Origin: Phialocephala subalpina
Lineage: Eukaryota > Ascomycota > Leotiomycetes > Helotiales > Mollisiaceae
Assembly (NCBI GenBank): GCA_900073065.1
Contig: FJOG01000020.1
Span: 339,770 to 403,769 of the forward strand
DNA length: 64,000 nt
Direction: 5' to 3'
Made by a program: the position numbers and the translations under genes. This document shows positions 22,339 to 36,400 of the stretch, piece after piece (position 1 is the stretch's first letter; the number at the start of each line of letters is the position of its first letter). Below the pieces are notes generated by a model that saw only the letters and a list, made by a program, of their open reading frames with translations, did not search any database and was not told where the DNA came from.

Positions 22339-24366
22339 TAAGTGCTGACCGGAACTTGCCGTTTTCGGGACGGCTCTGCGCTACGTCTGTACAGCCGCAC
22401 CTTTTGTATGTCACGATCTGTTCCGATTTACTCACCAATTCTGAAATTCCTTCCTTTTCAAAGCGCCTTGCGTGCCTTATTGCAAGCAGCGAGATCTCAG
22501 AGCATTGATTCGACATGAATTCCTCGAGGCTCTTCAGTCAATTCTATAGGTACCACCTGTATCTGTCTTCCCATTATAGGGGCTTATGTCTCTCTTCAAA
22601 ATAACAAATCCGAATGTCCATATGTTCTTTTTACTGGACAAACACCAGGCTTCCCACCCACATCCTGAACACGAGCTCGACTCCACTGTCAGCTTGCCAT
22701 GACCTGTCCTGCTAAGTCCATCTTGTTCCATGGGATCATGGATCCCTTCTCTTCCCTTCTCCACTTCAAGTACTGTTTCAATCCTCCTTCACTTCTTCCT
22801 ATCACTGTCATCAAAATCCCTTTTCTCATCATCAGTCCAGATCTCCCGTACGCGTGTCTTCTTGATATTTGTCTCATCATGGTTGTCCATTCTGTAAGGT
22901 TATTATCTGTGTAGACCGAAGGTTCTGTCGAGCTTCAGCGGGAAGAATCTCATCTCCACCATTGAGTCGGAGACAAAAGATATTAGGTGTCTTGAAAGTC
23001 TTCCATCTGCGCCTCTGACTATAACGCTCTCTCTCGTCTTGCGCAAAGTCGTGAAGCATCTGGGAGAACATCGCAAAGAGAGCCTTGGAGCGCTGTGTCA
23101 GAATTTGCCCACAATGTCGATGTTAAACTCCTTGTTGGCTACTATGATCTCAAAGGAGGCAGCAGCCATAGCAATCATATTTTCAACGCTAAAGCAAGAC
23201 TGTCCGCTACATCCACCGCTAGAATGTCTGCGTTCCTACTCGATTTATTAGCGGAGAAGATATTGTAATTATCAATTGACTTACTCGAAAGAGGTTGATT
23301 GAGAGTAACACTATACCTCCATCATATTCGTTATCAATGTACGCAGAGTTTCGAGAGGTGGATGGTAACGGTATCGCGGCTGGCCTGGATCTTGCGATTT
23401 TCGCTCAATGGAGCAAGTGCGGAGATGATTTCCCCACCTTCTCGATACCTGCGCTTTCAGTTCCGAAGAGTCTGTCAACTGGGTGCGGCTCTTTCAGGCT
23501 CCAGAGATAGATTTTCTTGATGTTCCAAGTGCAGATGGGAGGAGGCTTGCGATTGAAGTGAAAGCAGCCGTGAGGTAACTAGGAATTACGACCTCTGATC
23601 TGAGGTCTCGTCGAAGAAGACCGCCTCCTTCGAAGTATGAGTATCCAGCTCTCATACTGTTGATCGAGATACAGTACTCGTTCAGGTGACAGGTTGCGCT
23701 CGCAGCTTTCCCATATTCCATGGGTATGCTGGTAGTATTGGTACCTGCAGTCGAGCTCTTGCTCTGCTGGTTGTCTTCTTGACTAGAGCTCGCCAGATTC
23801 GATGTCGTCTATGAAGGCGAATTTTAGGTTGGAAATCCACGAAATGATAGTTGAGAAAAACTCAGCATGCAATTTCGAACCGGTTCGTGGATTCAGGGGT
23901 AACGGAAATTAAGCGAGCTGCTGAATTTGGAAGCATTTTGGGGATTGATCGAAGTGAGGATACATATAAATGTGTTAATGCATCTATAAAGACTGTAAAT
24001 TCCCCGAACAATATGAAATGTTAACTTCAAATTAGTATGCATTAGGTAGCGGCTGAGAAGACCTTTTTGTATCAAGAATGCTAAGTTGGTACTTTGCTAG
24101 ACTCATGTGATGGAAACACAAAATTACTCTGAAAGGTCGTATGAATGGGTTTATTCTTGCCAACAAACCTTTTTATATTACAAAGTATTGTGATATTATA
24201 TACTCAGCCATACACAGACAATCAACGTCTTTGTTATCGACAATATTTCCCGCAAACAGCATCGACCGTTCTCTCGAAAATTCTTTGCCCTTGCACCAAC
24301 ATTTCTTTGGCAATCTTCACCAAGTACAGTGAACATCATGCGCACAATCAAACTGAAACTCTCACG
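22339..24366. other. Gene-poor stretch
   Basis: Two kilobases without a recognisable gene. Several minus-strand frames of fair composition (around 22690-23250 and 23494-23721) may be remnants of one decayed gene, but I see no domain and cannot join them. Confidence 0.35.
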
Positions 24367-26083
24367 ATGGATTTCATCTTGGCAACAACCTGGATTGGCC
24401 TCAACGCGACGTTGATACTCTTATTTCTTCTTCTCGGTTATACCGCTTTCGTCGACCGCGACGGCAATAAAGGCTTTGAATACGCCCGGACTTGGGGCAT
24501 AATTGCATTATTTTATATTTTGCTCCTTCTACCGGCACTGCATTTCTCATCAGGTCCTTATAAGACCCCATTCCACGCGAGTGGACTAAGTAAAGTGATC
24601 GAATTGAGTCAAGTCTAGTCTAAAACCCAATGGCGATTTCCATGGACCAAAGGTCTAGAGGTATACTATGCTGGCGGTGTTGATGTAGAAGGTGGGCGGT
24701 TCTCGTTCATTGCTAACTATACAGCTACCGTGATAGAGAAAACGACGATAGTTCAACCAGTAACGATGACGAAGGCCGTCTTGCTTCGAATTCTTGCAAA
24801 CGGAACCACAATCGTGGATGATACTTGGGCCAAGAAGAAGGAGAGCTTTCAAAGTTTCTCCAAATCCGTACAGCTGCCAAATTCTGGATTGGACACAGGA
24901 GCAGCGACGACTTCTCATGCTTCGACAACTAGATATGAAAAGTATTTGCAACAGAGCGACAGGAACAAAACTGTCCCAAACCTCTCTTTCAAGCAGCTCA
25001 AGAAGGTGAGCCGGGAGGGCCCATTTTCCACCGTCTCTTAGATGTATCTGCTTCTATCTGTCCGCCATTCTTCTCTCATAATACTGCCAGTAATGTCGCG
25101 CGCGCTCTCCTTTTCCCGCGCAATCTTCCATACGGCCACCATGGAAACCGCGCGAAACAGCACACTTTCAAGCCTTAATTTCAATTTCCGTGGCAAAATC
25201 CAAGCTTTCGAATCCATGCTTGGGCAACTGCGCGAAATACAGTATAATGTGATATTTCCGGATCGAATTCAGGTTTTGTTGAACAATGTCGAAGATTTCT
25301 ATAATCAGAAGAGTAGGTATTTGACGTGGCGCAGGCGACAGTGAATGTGGGCGATAAGATTGGACGTTTAAGGAAGGAGAAACTCATGTTCCCGAAAGGT
25401 TGATGGAATGCCGGAGAAACACTGCAACAAATATTAGCAGAGGATCATGGAGAATTTTGGGGGAGATACAGGCGCAGTTAAATCACGAGAATACGACTGC
25501 GAACAGACAGTGGAACAAGTTGCATCTTGCATTCGACAATCTTACGGACATCGAAGAAAGTATACCAGTAATGGAGGAACAGATAGCAATAAAATCTAGA
25601 GGCCAGGATGAGGTTCTGCGTTGAAGCTGAAGAGACGAAGGTGGAGAGACTCAGGCGGAAGTGCGAAGGGCTCAGGCACAACATCTAAAAGCAATAGCAT
25701 TTTTGAAGCAAGACACTGCGTTCTTGAAAAAGAATATCGAAGACTCGATCGAAAGGCTCGAGGTTGAGCTTAAAAGGCAAGAGGAAGATGAGGAGAAATT
25801 TAAGACTTGGACAGATGACCAACAATTTGAAGGTCTGCCGTGGCAGGGGGCAAAGCTCGGTGAAGTCTTGTGTCAACTGCGGAAGAGGCATGATGAGGCG
25901 GGAAATGCAAGGATTAGTCTGAAAGAGATTGAGATGCTGAATTACGATACGGAGGAATTGGCTCCATTGAGGCCAGATCGGAATGAAAGCAGAGAGGAGC
26001 CCAAGTGGCGTCAGTATATTCTTGGTGCAGTCATATGGGGTATTGTCGTTATACTGGTCTGGTTGAAGCAATTCAGAAGGTGA
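24367..26083 (+). pseudogene. Uncharacterised coiled-coil membrane protein, broken by stops and frameshifts
   Basis: ATG 24367 opens a frame with two strong membrane segments (ATTWIGLNATLILLFLLLGY and IIALFYILLLLPAL). It meets TAG at 24616, but the same frame continues open with good composition to TAG at 25039, then again to 25344. Frame changes near 25320, 25400 and 25640 lead to a last segment (25661-26083) of helical, charged coiled-coil sequence that ends with a membrane helix (ILGAVIWGIVVILVWL). An intact ancestor would be about 550 residues, anchored at both ends, with a central coiled coil. I do not recognise the family. Some breaks might be unrecognised introns, but the number suggests decay. 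Confidence 0.5.
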
Positions 26084-27069
26084 GGCACAATCTTGAAATA
26101 GAGCAGATGTAAGAATGACTAGAATCATTTGGAAATGATGGACTGCGTGTTTGCCAAAAGTTTCGCTCAACATTGAATGCTGTTCTGCTGGACTCTAAAA
26201 AGCTGTTTGTTCGTATACCATGAGCATGTGTGTTTGCATATGCTTTTGAATCGGCAACGAAACTCTGCAACCACGTCCGATGACTGTGCGATCAGTTTGT
26301 GACGTGCTAGAGGCTGGCCATCAATAGAAACCGCAGGGTCATGCGTATTTACCTACTGCACGCAGTACTAGCATGCTCGAGTGTAAACATATGTTGAACA
26401 TTCCCTCTATGTCATGCGAAGCATTCGATCAGAAGACATGCTACAGAAGGTTACAACACTTTGAGGTGACAAATTTGACTGACATAAGGAGTTTGAATGT
26501 CGATTTAAAGAAGGTACTTGGCATGCAAAATTTGCCAAAATGAGGTGACAAGGATGAAAATATGCTCACAGCCACTGGGCCGCTACAATGTTCAATTCTT
26601 GTTATTCAGGAAATTCGGGGAGAATCACGTGAACTCTCGCTAAAATTAGGCGAGTCTCGGCCGGCGCGTGGTATAGCTATACCAGCATTGTACCTCTATC
26701 ACACTTTCTATACATTCCAACACCATTTGCAACTTTCTGCAGACATTGCTACGGATTCAGGGTATCTTGCGGTGGCTTTTTGGCAAGAAAAACCTAAGAA
26801 AAATAGCGCTTTAGTTTGCGCGCGCTGATCAGAAGAAGGCTCTTCGACTTGGACATTCAACACCGGAGAGCGCATCTTCAGCATACTTTGCGCGCATCAC
26901 TCATACACCCCCCGAAAGTCCTGTGAAAAAAAGAAGCAACGGAAGAAGCAATGCCTTCGTCTCCGGAAGAGAAAAAGATGGTGTGGATCCCAGAGTAAGT
27001 TCCGCTGACTTCGCCCTCTTGCGCTTCCTTTCGGACCACTCCGTTCTCCTATGTATACTATTCTACTAG
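26084..27069. other. Intergenic region
   Basis: No gene recognised. An ATG at 26951 (MPSSPEEKKMVW) followed by a GTAAGT donor could be the first exon of the 2EXR gene that follows. Confidence 0.35.
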
Positions 27070-27986
27070 CCAAACATCGTTTTTGCGACATCTTGGCTGC
27101 TTACGCCAAAAAGGAGGCTTCCAACAAGAGAGATCAAGTGGTCAATTTGCAACTCTTCGCGCTCTCGGGCCTCATACTCGCAACTAACTTTTTTGATCAG
27201 GGAAAGTACTAGAAGGGCTTTGACCACTGGCACTACCGAAATCGCAACCACTTTAACTTCTCTAGACTTCGTCTGGTTTCTCAAGCTCCCAAAGAGCTTT
27301 AGTTCATCATTTGGAGCTCGGCCCTTCCTGACTCTCGAACCCTGAAGCTTAGCAGCAAGGGCATTAAGTTGCGTGGCCAGAAGCACGAATTGCTGAAAGC
27401 AGAATCCGTAATGCCAATCCTTCTTGGGGCTTGCCGCGACTCTCCGCGCATTGCACAGAAGACATACAAGCTGTGGTTCCTCGAGCACCCAAATTTGAGG
27501 CCCCAGTATCTCGACATGAGTCGCGATATCCTCTTCGTCATTAATATCCGCTCTCTGCATGCTTTACTCGCACCGGTGTACATGATCAAGGAGGGAGAAC
27601 AGTCCATCCAAGCCCGACTAAAACACCTCATGCTTGGCGAAGACTTCTTCGAGCCCTATCGTTGGGACGATGTCGGTTACTTCTTCATTCGCCGCTTCTC
27701 AGGCTTGAAGACGTTGGCACTTGAATACGACTTCAGCACCCATAGTTCCTCCGAGCCCGATGATTCCGATACTGAGGAGGGTGAAACGGTCGAGTCGCTC
27801 GTATCGAGGTTAGTAACCAAGTACAAAGAGGCTAGAGGAGCAATCTGGTCCGAGAGAGTGGAGTGCGATTCCTTACCGGAGATCGAGTTCACAACGAAGA
27901 CTGAGATGGAGTCGAAGTTTTTGGCAGAACGCGAAGGGATCCTCTATTGTGGAAGGACGCCCACTAACAGATTGCAGGCTGGCTGA
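27070..27986 (+). pseudogene. 2EXR-domain protein with frameshift and nonsense codon
   Basis: The 2EXR domain is a fungal module starting FxxFxxLPxELQxxIWxxAL. Here DFVWFLKLPK is in one frame and KEL-stop-FIIWSSALPDSR in the next, so a one-base shift and a TAG at 27300-27302 lie in the middle of the signature. The TAG stands where the family usually has Gln, so a CAG-to-TAG change would explain it. Downstream the frame is open for 228 codons, containing ILLGACRDSPRIAQKTY, an acidic serine-rich stretch and a stop at 27984. The upstream 27070-27290 part is open and basic. Function of the family is unknown. Confidence 0.75.
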
Positions 27987-28693
27987 ATCGATATCGACGA
28001 CGCTGGTTGGAAAATTGTACAATGTGATGTAGGATTTCTTTGGGTACTTGGGGGCATAATGATGGGACGCACTGACGATTTGACGGGATATCATGAGCAA
28101 CGAAATATACTTATGGAGGGAATAAGTGATGAGACAGGATAGGTCTTCTGTATGATATGCGCGGGGCGGGGGCTTGGGTCCTTAGAGAGCTAGTGCTAGA
28201 GCTTGGAGCTTAGACCTTGATCTTGGAAATCATCTCCTAAAACCGAGATTCTCCTCCCTCAATTGCATGACCAGCCAACGCACAATTTAGTCTGGGCGTC
28301 TGCCAGCATCATGAACAGACCGGGAGCGCAATGAATCCAGAAAAGCGAAGCAAAACATAAGTAGATAGCAAAACACAAATACAGCCACTTGGCAACACAC
28401 TTCCCTTCTCTCAAGTAGCTGCTGTCAATGCGAGTCCAATGTACGGTTATTATTTTGATTCCATTTGAAAGCCTCCCTTCCATTTCCCATGACAGCTCTC
28501 GATCAGTATACGATCTGGGTATTTAACAAACATTCAATGCACACCACTTCAAGCCACCGTCTAGCCATCCATTCATCAAACCACAAGGTCCGTCCAAAAA
28601 GTTCTCACCTCGTCCGAAAATATTTACACCTAGTCCCTCTCACCCTCTTATATCATCACAAACTCCATACAGCCCATCATTTGGCCTCCTTCG
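27987..28693. other. Intergenic region between convergent genes
   Basis: 3' flank of both neighbours; nothing recognised. Confidence 0.4.
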
Positions 28694-31600
28694 TCATTCA
28701 GCACCCGTACTAACAGTCCTCTTTCCCCACCCACCCCAGAAACCTCCTCCCCCAGATGTAGGCGCAGCAGTAGCCGGCGTCGACACACTCGCTGAACTAG
28801 GCGTCGACCTATGTCCCTGCATCCCCAGGCCCTTTTGTAGTTCTGCGTTGCCAGCATTACCCATGCTAAGCATCTTCTTCAAACTCTCTAATTTACTCTT
28901 CGCCTCCTCTGCTTCTTGCTTCGCGATCGCTTCCGCAGTCTTGGCTTGGACCAACTGCAGGAGTAAGGCATCTGTGTCACCGTCTTGCTTCGTTGGTGTT
29001 TGATCGTTGGATGGAGGTGTACTGCCACCAGATGAAAGAGGAACGTTCTCTTTTGCTTGGATGGCGCCAATGTTGAGACTTGAGGTGCGTTTGTTGAAGG
29101 TCGGCGCTGCGGGTGCTGGAGCTGGCGCCTTGATGGATTTATTCGAGTTGGTCCGTCCGAGTCTGAACTCTCGGAGACCGCTGTTTCCTGACGTTCTGTT
29201 GGGCCATTCAGTCTGGTTCTCCTGGCTTCCGTCTGGTGTCGTTGCTGCGCTCTTCGATTTCGTTCTCAGGTCATAGATCTGTCTCTCCAGGCGTTGCTTC
29301 TCTTGATGTGCGTTCCTGATATGGTTGTGACTTTCCTTGACTTGATCCTTGAGGTTCGCAATCTCCTGCTGGTGCTCAGAAATCTGCCTGCTGAACTCTT
29401 GTGATTTCGAGGTTTCAATGATGAGTTGCTCTTTGGCCCGAGCGAGGTCATCCCGTAGCTGTGATTTGGTTTGCAACATCGAGGATCTCCGGTTGTCTGC
29501 TGGAGCAGAGAATCGATCCTCCACAATGTCTAGCAAGCGCGAGAGGTGATCTGCGGTCGTTTCAGCAGGTGGTGCCAGACTCTCGCTTTCAGAATCTTCA
29601 GTCGACTCGTCCTTGTCCTCAGATGGCTCCGTTGGTGTTGCCTTTACTGTCTCCAAGCTGTCCTCACTCTGCACGGTCTCAGAGCTTGCCTTCTTCCTCA
29701 ATCCATCAAGTAGTGATCGAACAGCGTTCTTGTCCTCCTCTCGCTCTTCTCTCTCCTTCTGCAGTTGGGTAGCCAGAATAGCGTGATCCCGCTGCAGCTC
29801 ACTCAATGCGGTGAGAAGGTCTTCGATTTGTCCATGCAAGTTCTTATCCTCCTTGGACTTTGCATTGTTGAAGTTAACGGATTGAGCTCGTATCGACGAT
29901 CCATCCGTATTCGACGAGTCTCGAGAGATCGAAGTTGCGTCGGTAGTTGCACTGAGCATGCTGTCCGATCCGCCACCGTCCGTCGAGTTGAGCGTCGAAG
30001 CAATACTCTGTCTTGAAGGCGTCCTTCGCAGAAAGCTTACTGGTCGATTTGGCGCAGAGAGACCAGGACTCAGATTCATCGACTTTGTAGAGGAATTCGA
30101 AGCACTCCACAACCGCCCCAGAAAGCGTGCTGCGACAGAGCCAACATTCTCTGAAGGAGTGACAGCATCCGCCATTTGAGCTTCCTTGTACTGATTCTCC
30201 AAGGCGTTCAGGATATCCCTCGTAACAAGTCCAGTCATACTAACGAATTCGTTGACAAACTCATCGGCGTTGTAGTGGTAGACATCCCAGAGCCCTCTAG
30301 AAAGTAGTAGTCCCATAACGTCCTCCAACTCCGACATTGCCATGATCTTCTCTTCGTTCTTTCTCATGAGTGACAAAGCCACCCTCATTATCGTCTCGGA
30401 AGCACCTTCTGCAAAAATGACATCGTATATTCGGAACAGCATTGGGAGAGGACATGTCACCGCAAAGAAGGACAAGAACCATTGTGAGGCGAAGGAGGGT
30501 TCGATCTGGAGGTGGTCGAGGTGTGCAGAGAGTTTCGGTAGCTGTGATTTGAGGAGTTGGCGGAATTGGTATATTCGTACATGCAGACCCGAGAGATCTG
30601 GGAGGAAGCACGCTCGTAAATCGTAATGTTCCATCAATCTGCTGCATGTTAGCCGCATTCATCCAGTCGTTGAAAGACAGATACATACCGGACGAGAACA
30701 CAAAAGGCTTGCTTGTCGCCCATATGCATAAGCAGAGGGCCAACAAGAAAGCCCAGACCCTGACAATACCCGATCTTATGATCGTACAAGCTGAAGCATT
30801 TCAGCACTCTTCCCAGCATGCGTTGTCCATCTCCTTCTGGATCACGGAACATCTCCACCCCTGGGAAGCTTCGTCCGAGATCCTTCCCAATGATACCCTC
30901 ATATGGACTCGACTCGCCACATAACCTATCAAATTGGTCCTCCAGAAAAGGATCTCGAGCACCAGACATGCTCTGCCAGACGACACCTCGCAACGGAGGT
31001 GGAATTCCACTTCTAATCTTCTTCGACAACAGTGTAGGTAGACATTGTGCCGTCCTCGCATAATCCTGTACCAGCGCAGCATAGAATTCGAGATCTGTCA
31101 TAGGCGGAGTAGGTATCATCGAGTACCGCAATGCAGGTGGCGTAGGTCCATTAATCATTCTCTTAAGCTGTTGCATCGAAGGCGGTCTCGACTGCCGACT
31201 CGGTCGCTGTCTTTCGATTGTGACTTTCGTGATTCCTGATTTCGGATTCGTGGCTAGCAGATTGTTTTCCTGCTCGAGTCTTGCGAGTAATAACGCAGTA
31301 GACTTTTCGATTAGCATAATCTACAGCAAGGTTAAAGTAAACTCACGTCATCAGAGTTCTCGTTCCGCGGCTCCTTCTCTTCCGTCTGCTGCAACTCCTC
31401 CCAATTAACGCCATCTCCCTCCATTGATGCCTCTGAACTATCGCTTCCCCGTCTTGAAAGATCTTGCTGCGATGCTGGTGATTCGGAACCAGAAGGACTC
31501 AGTACTTCGTTCCCATCCACATCTACCATAGTAATCCTCGGACTGTCCTCATCAACTCCTCCCTCCGCCTTCTCATGTATTATATCTGGTGTGTCCAACT

Positions 31601-31859
31601 CTCTTTCCTTCTTATCCTCAATCTCTTCTTTGGACGGTAGACTGGTATCGACATGCAATGTAGGTGGCGGAGGTTCCGATAAACGCACCGTCACCATCGA
31701 ATCATGCGGGACATGCGAGATATGCTTCTGGGTGGTCTGCGGTTGCTCTTGCTCGGTTGGGGATGTCGAAATATGCTTTTCCTTTTCCACCTCGTCGTCA
31801 CCCGGAGCAACAGCAACGTCAACGTCTGCAGGTCGCGTCACCAGCTCCAGCTCCTCCAT
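28694..31859 (-). CDS. TBC-domain Rab GTPase-activating protein (GYP5/EVI5 type)
   Basis: Three exons, 31859-31347, 31320-30689 and 30638-28694, join in phase to 1029 residues. The N-terminus (about 1-230) is acidic and disordered. The TBC domain spans about 275-480: IPPPLRGVVW, the arginine finger in IGKDLGR (about residue 321) and the glutamine finger in GYCQG (about 358). The second half has Ser/Thr-rich linkers and a heptad coiled coil with repeated EKQRLERQI-type segments. The tail is KLESLKKMLS and then low complexity. This layout matches yeast Gyp5 and animal EVI5, which promote GTP hydrolysis by Rab proteins in ER-Golgi or recycling traffic. The second splice acceptor was chosen at CAGCAG|ATT to give the usual RLMEHYDLR; use of the earlier CAG would add one Arg. 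Confidence 0.93.
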
Positions 31860-33488
31860 GATAGCGTTGGATCTGTGCTCGGAACGCGGAAGTGGCACCA
31901 AGAATGACCGCTTCCTGTTTTGCGTTCCTCTTCCTCCTTCCAAGATCTTTCCTCTCTCGAACTCTCCAAAGTTCCAAACCTCCAATAACAACCCAATCCT
32001 TCAACTCGGTACTCTCCTTGGCGGAAGTAACGCTCGGTACGGCCCTCCTCTCGTCGCAGACCTTCGAATCGTGGATCTCGCTCGTTTCAACTCTTCTTCT
32101 GTCGGGGAAAAACAGCGGGGACTATGTTTCGATTTCAACTCGCGTCGCGTATCAAGGATTGATCGAGTAACAAAAATGCAAGACAACAACAAAAGGAATG
32201 AGCGGCTACTAAAAGCAAAGTCCAGTAGCCAGAAACACAATCAATACACACTAAATGAGTGGATGGATAGAGAGAGTGGCAACGGTGAGGTTGTGTCGTT
32301 GTGGAAATCTCGGGGTAGGTATGGCCATAATCTTAGATAGCTCAGGGGTGCAGTGGTTCGCGTGCCGGCTAGCCAATCGCTACGAGAATAGGTGTAGGTG
32401 CCGCAACCCCCTTATTTTTCGCGATGATCGTCAAGCAACGATCGCGAATGCCTTCATGCACACTCAATCACAAGTACAATTTGTCCGGTTCGTGAACTGT
32501 TCATCCGAGTCGAAAACCTCTTTCTATGACAACTCACTGGTTCATCAATCGCAACAAGCACCATCCCATCAGCTCATTCCTCCTCCCGCCCTGATTGATC
32601 ACCAACAGTTAGCGTTCCATCAATGTGGACTCCGGTTCGCCCGCTGCATTTATCCGCGTCCAAATTGGGATATGAGCTGCCCCACCAATATCAATGCTCT
32701 CAAGGTTATTACAGTAGAGGATATAAAAAGTCGGCATATGTTGCTAGCGTTGATGTGTTGACGTGTTGAGGTCAATCGAGACTGCAGTTGTGCTGTTGCA
32801 TCTTGAGAAAGTTCAAGTAGTGTGAAGGTTGTTGCTCTTGAAGGAAGCCAGCCAGTGAAGATATAAAATTGTCGGCTAATTATGCACTCCTATGTACCTG
32901 CAGCAACTCTGCCGTTGTTCACATTTATACTTCAACATCTTGGCGTGCATGGAAGAATGCAATTCCTTTTGGGAACGAAAAAGCTTACATCTTATCGCTG
33001 GAATTGACCTATTTGGGGAAATTGTCAACAATACGCGATATGCTGAGGTTAATGAACGGACCCTTTTCCTCGCCTGATTCAGCATGAAATCACCAGCAGC
33101 GCTTGTTCACGAAGAGTTTCAACACGTCCATCACTTCGGGGGATCAGCAACATCATCAAAGGCAGAATTATACCAAGTCACCTAGTCAATGTGTAAGATT
33201 ACATTCAAAAGATACACCATTTTCATTGCTCATGTATCGCTCGCGCATGAAATCCGCGAGCACCGATAACTACTCATACAAGTGCAAAAACAATACTCAA
33301 TCAAAGACTCCCCCTTCGACCCAGAGATTGTTGTCTGAGATGCTCTCTGGCTCAAAGACTACCAATATAATCATGTGTGCTTGCCCCTAGCACATATCGA
33401 GAAAAGAGAAAAGCAATGTTCAGCCCAACCACGTAGCCACCCGGCAATGTGCAATATCCAGCCCGAACTCCAAAAATCAATTTGACCC
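31860..33488. other. Intergenic region: upstream of the TBC gene, downstream of TOP2
   Basis: No supported gene. A long plus-strand frame over 31591-32340 is antisense to the acidic/serine-rich start of the TBC gene, begins at GTG and has no domain. Confidence 0.4.
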
Positions 33489-36400
33489 CTACTCACTCTC
33501 ATCAAAGTTATCCTCGCTAGCGTCGTCGACCAAGGCCGACTCGTCGTTATCATCGTCATCGTCCGAGTCAATGTAGATCGGCTTCTTCGGCTTGGCAGCT
33601 GCCGCCGCGGCAGCAGCACGAGGAGGTCGACCTCGGCCACGAGCAGCAGGCTTTGGCGGTGGTGAGTCTTGCATAGCCACATCCTCGTCCTCTTCCTCGT
33701 CATCGCTGAAGATATTCTTAGAAGTAAGCTTCATCTTGTTCTGCTTAGCAGCGTAGGCCTTAGCAGCTGGCGAAAGGGCCACGGGCTTTGGTTCAGCAGC
33801 CTTCTTTGGCGCCGGGGCCTTCTTAGGCTTGGGTGCGGGCTTCACAGCCGCCTTGGGAGCAGCCGCCTTCAGTGGAGCCGCCTTCTTGGTGATAGGCACG
33901 AGCTCATCATCGTCAGACAGGAAACTATCGATGTTGTCCTTTGGTGCAGGAGCCTTGTGAGGCGATGAGCGAGCCAACATTTCATAGTTGGTCTCATCAT
34001 TGTCGTCACTCAGATCGAATGTTCTGCTAGGCTTTGGCTTGAGCTTAGGCAGATCAGTGCTGGTGGAGCGGCCATGGCTGCTACCAGGACGAGACATAGC
34101 AAAGAGCGAAACACGACCATTGGCAGTTGTGGTGTCACCATTGTCACCACCTCCAATGCCCTTGACCATGGCGCCAACATCCCCCAGAAGCTTGTCATCA
34201 TCACTCTCCGACTCATCGTCGTCGTCGTCGATAACCCACTTCTTTGGAGCTGCTGCGGCTGCGCGCTTTGAGCGGCCATTCTGAAGGCCTCTCTGCTCAC
34301 TGGCTTCACGAGAGGTAGAAGACTCCTTGGGAGCGGGATTGGATGCCTTCAAAACGCTGAAGTCATCATCGTCCAGTCCGGATGCCTCTTCCTCCGGCTC
34401 ATCGATGCCATCGGAACCGAATGCGTTTGGCTTGGGCTTTGGCTTTGACTTGTTCTCGAACATGCTCAAGAAGCGCTGATGTGGCTTCTGCTCGACCTTG
34501 ACGATGCCTTTGTTGGGATTGGCCTTTAATGGCTTCGGGTTGTACTCGTCGTCAACCTTAGCTGGTCGTCCTCGGCCGCCACCATTCTTACCTGCACCAA
34601 TCTTCTTGGATGCACGACGATTGGTGTTGCGGATCGACTTCTGGTAGTCTTCCTCTTCCTTGAGCTGGAACTCCCATTCTGCGACGAAGTCATCGAGGTC
34701 CTTACACCAAAGATCCTTTTCGCTGAGTTTCTCCATCTCGTCATGCTCCTCCTTCTTGCTCACCATCTGGGCCTTTAATTTGTCAACGCGTTCCTGTGTA
34801 AGAGACCAGATGGGCAACTACGTAGATATTAGTGATTTGCTCATCCCTTCCATCGTCGAATTAAACTTACTCCAAGGAGGTAGTCGTAGTCTCTGGCACC
34901 CGACTCTTCATCAACGACTTCATCTTCGTTCTCCACAACATCGTCCGTCTCACCAGCTCGCTGAGCGTCTTTGACTTTCGGGAAAGGTTCGTAGTCACGC
35001 TTGCGAAGTTCAGCGACAAGCACAGGCTTCTTCTTCTTGGAAACAACAAGCTTGTTCTCGATGATCTCCATGACGAAGCGAGCTTGGTTCTTGATCTTGC
35101 GATACTCGGTGTTGAGCTTCGCCAACCAGTATGCCTATTAAAAGTTAGTACGAAGATCACCAGCTTGGCTCACATGGTCTTACCTTGCGCTTGGTGTACA
35201 TGGCAAGACGATAGCCATAGTACTCCTCGAGAATATCTTCAACCTTCTCGTATTTCCGAATTTGACCTCTAGCATCAAAAGCGACCAAGTTCGACGTAGC
35301 GATCGTCTTGTTCAACTTGAATCGCTCATGCAATCCATCGGAGACTGCTCCCTTCATGTGCTTCTCATCCATCTGAATCACAAAATGTACACTCTTGTGA
35401 TCGTTGTACTCCTTGTAATCCTTGATGAACGAGGGGGTCTTCTCGCCCTTGATGATATCTTCAAGCTTGGCCTTGAAGTCATCGGTCCACATTCGGATCG
35501 GCAACTCAGTAATTTCAACCTCGTTGCCTCCACAGTCCTTGATGACACCGTTGAAGTTGTACCGCATAGGACCGGCTTCTTCGGGAGTACCTTTCCAGCC
35601 ACGGAACCATGGTATCATGGTCTCGAAGGGCTTCTCTTCGTCACTGCTATCAAGACGGCCCATACGGCGCTTGAGATTCTTGACGACATCGACAGGGTGG
35701 TAGTTCGGGATGGTAGTACTCCAACCCGTGCCAATACCGTCAGCACCATTGATGAGAACCATAGGGACGACTGGGCAGTACACTGTAGGCTCAATGGATT
35801 TGCCGTCGTCAACATTGTGCTCGTAGATGGGTTCATCCAGCTGCGAGAAGACTTTTCTAGCAAAAGGTGACAGTCTAGTGAAGATGTAACGAGGACTAGC
35901 AGCATCGCTGCCTCCAGCAAGTCTACTACCGAAAGATCCACTAGGCTCTAAGCAATTGACATTGTTAGAACCAACGAAGTTCTGAGCAAGACCAATGATA
36001 GTCATGTGCATAGAAGCTTCACCGTGATGGTAGGCAGTGTTTTCTGAGACATAACCAGCCAATTCAACGACCTTCATATCTCGAGTCAGGTTGCGCTTGA
36101 AACAAGCGTACATGACCTTTCTCTGTCCAGGCTTGAAACCATCAATGACGGAGGGAATGGAACGAAGATTGTCGGCCATACTGAAAAGAATGAGTTCCTT
36201 GTTCACGAAGTCATCGTATGTCAGGGTCTTCGTGGAATGGTCGAGGTAGGTTCCGGGAAGGAAGTTGCCAAGCCACTGCTTTCGTTGATCGGCCTTCTTC
36301 TTCGAGAATGCGAGGTCAATCAGTTCTTCTTCTTCCGGCTTGATAACCTCAAACTCTCTCAAGTGATCATCAAGATTGCTGAAGTATATCTGTGCGTCCT

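Noticed and set aside
22690..23720. Series of minus-strand frames with fair composition
   Set aside because: I could not join them through credible splice sites and found no motif, so they are reported only as possible remnants.
31591..32340. Plus-strand frame of 249 codons, serine-rich
   Set aside because: It is antisense to the acidic, serine-rich start of the TBC gene, begins at GTG and has no recognisable domain.
35262..35870. Long plus-strand frames over the TOP2 gene
   Set aside because: They are mirror frames of a highly conserved coding exon; composition reflects codon complementarity.
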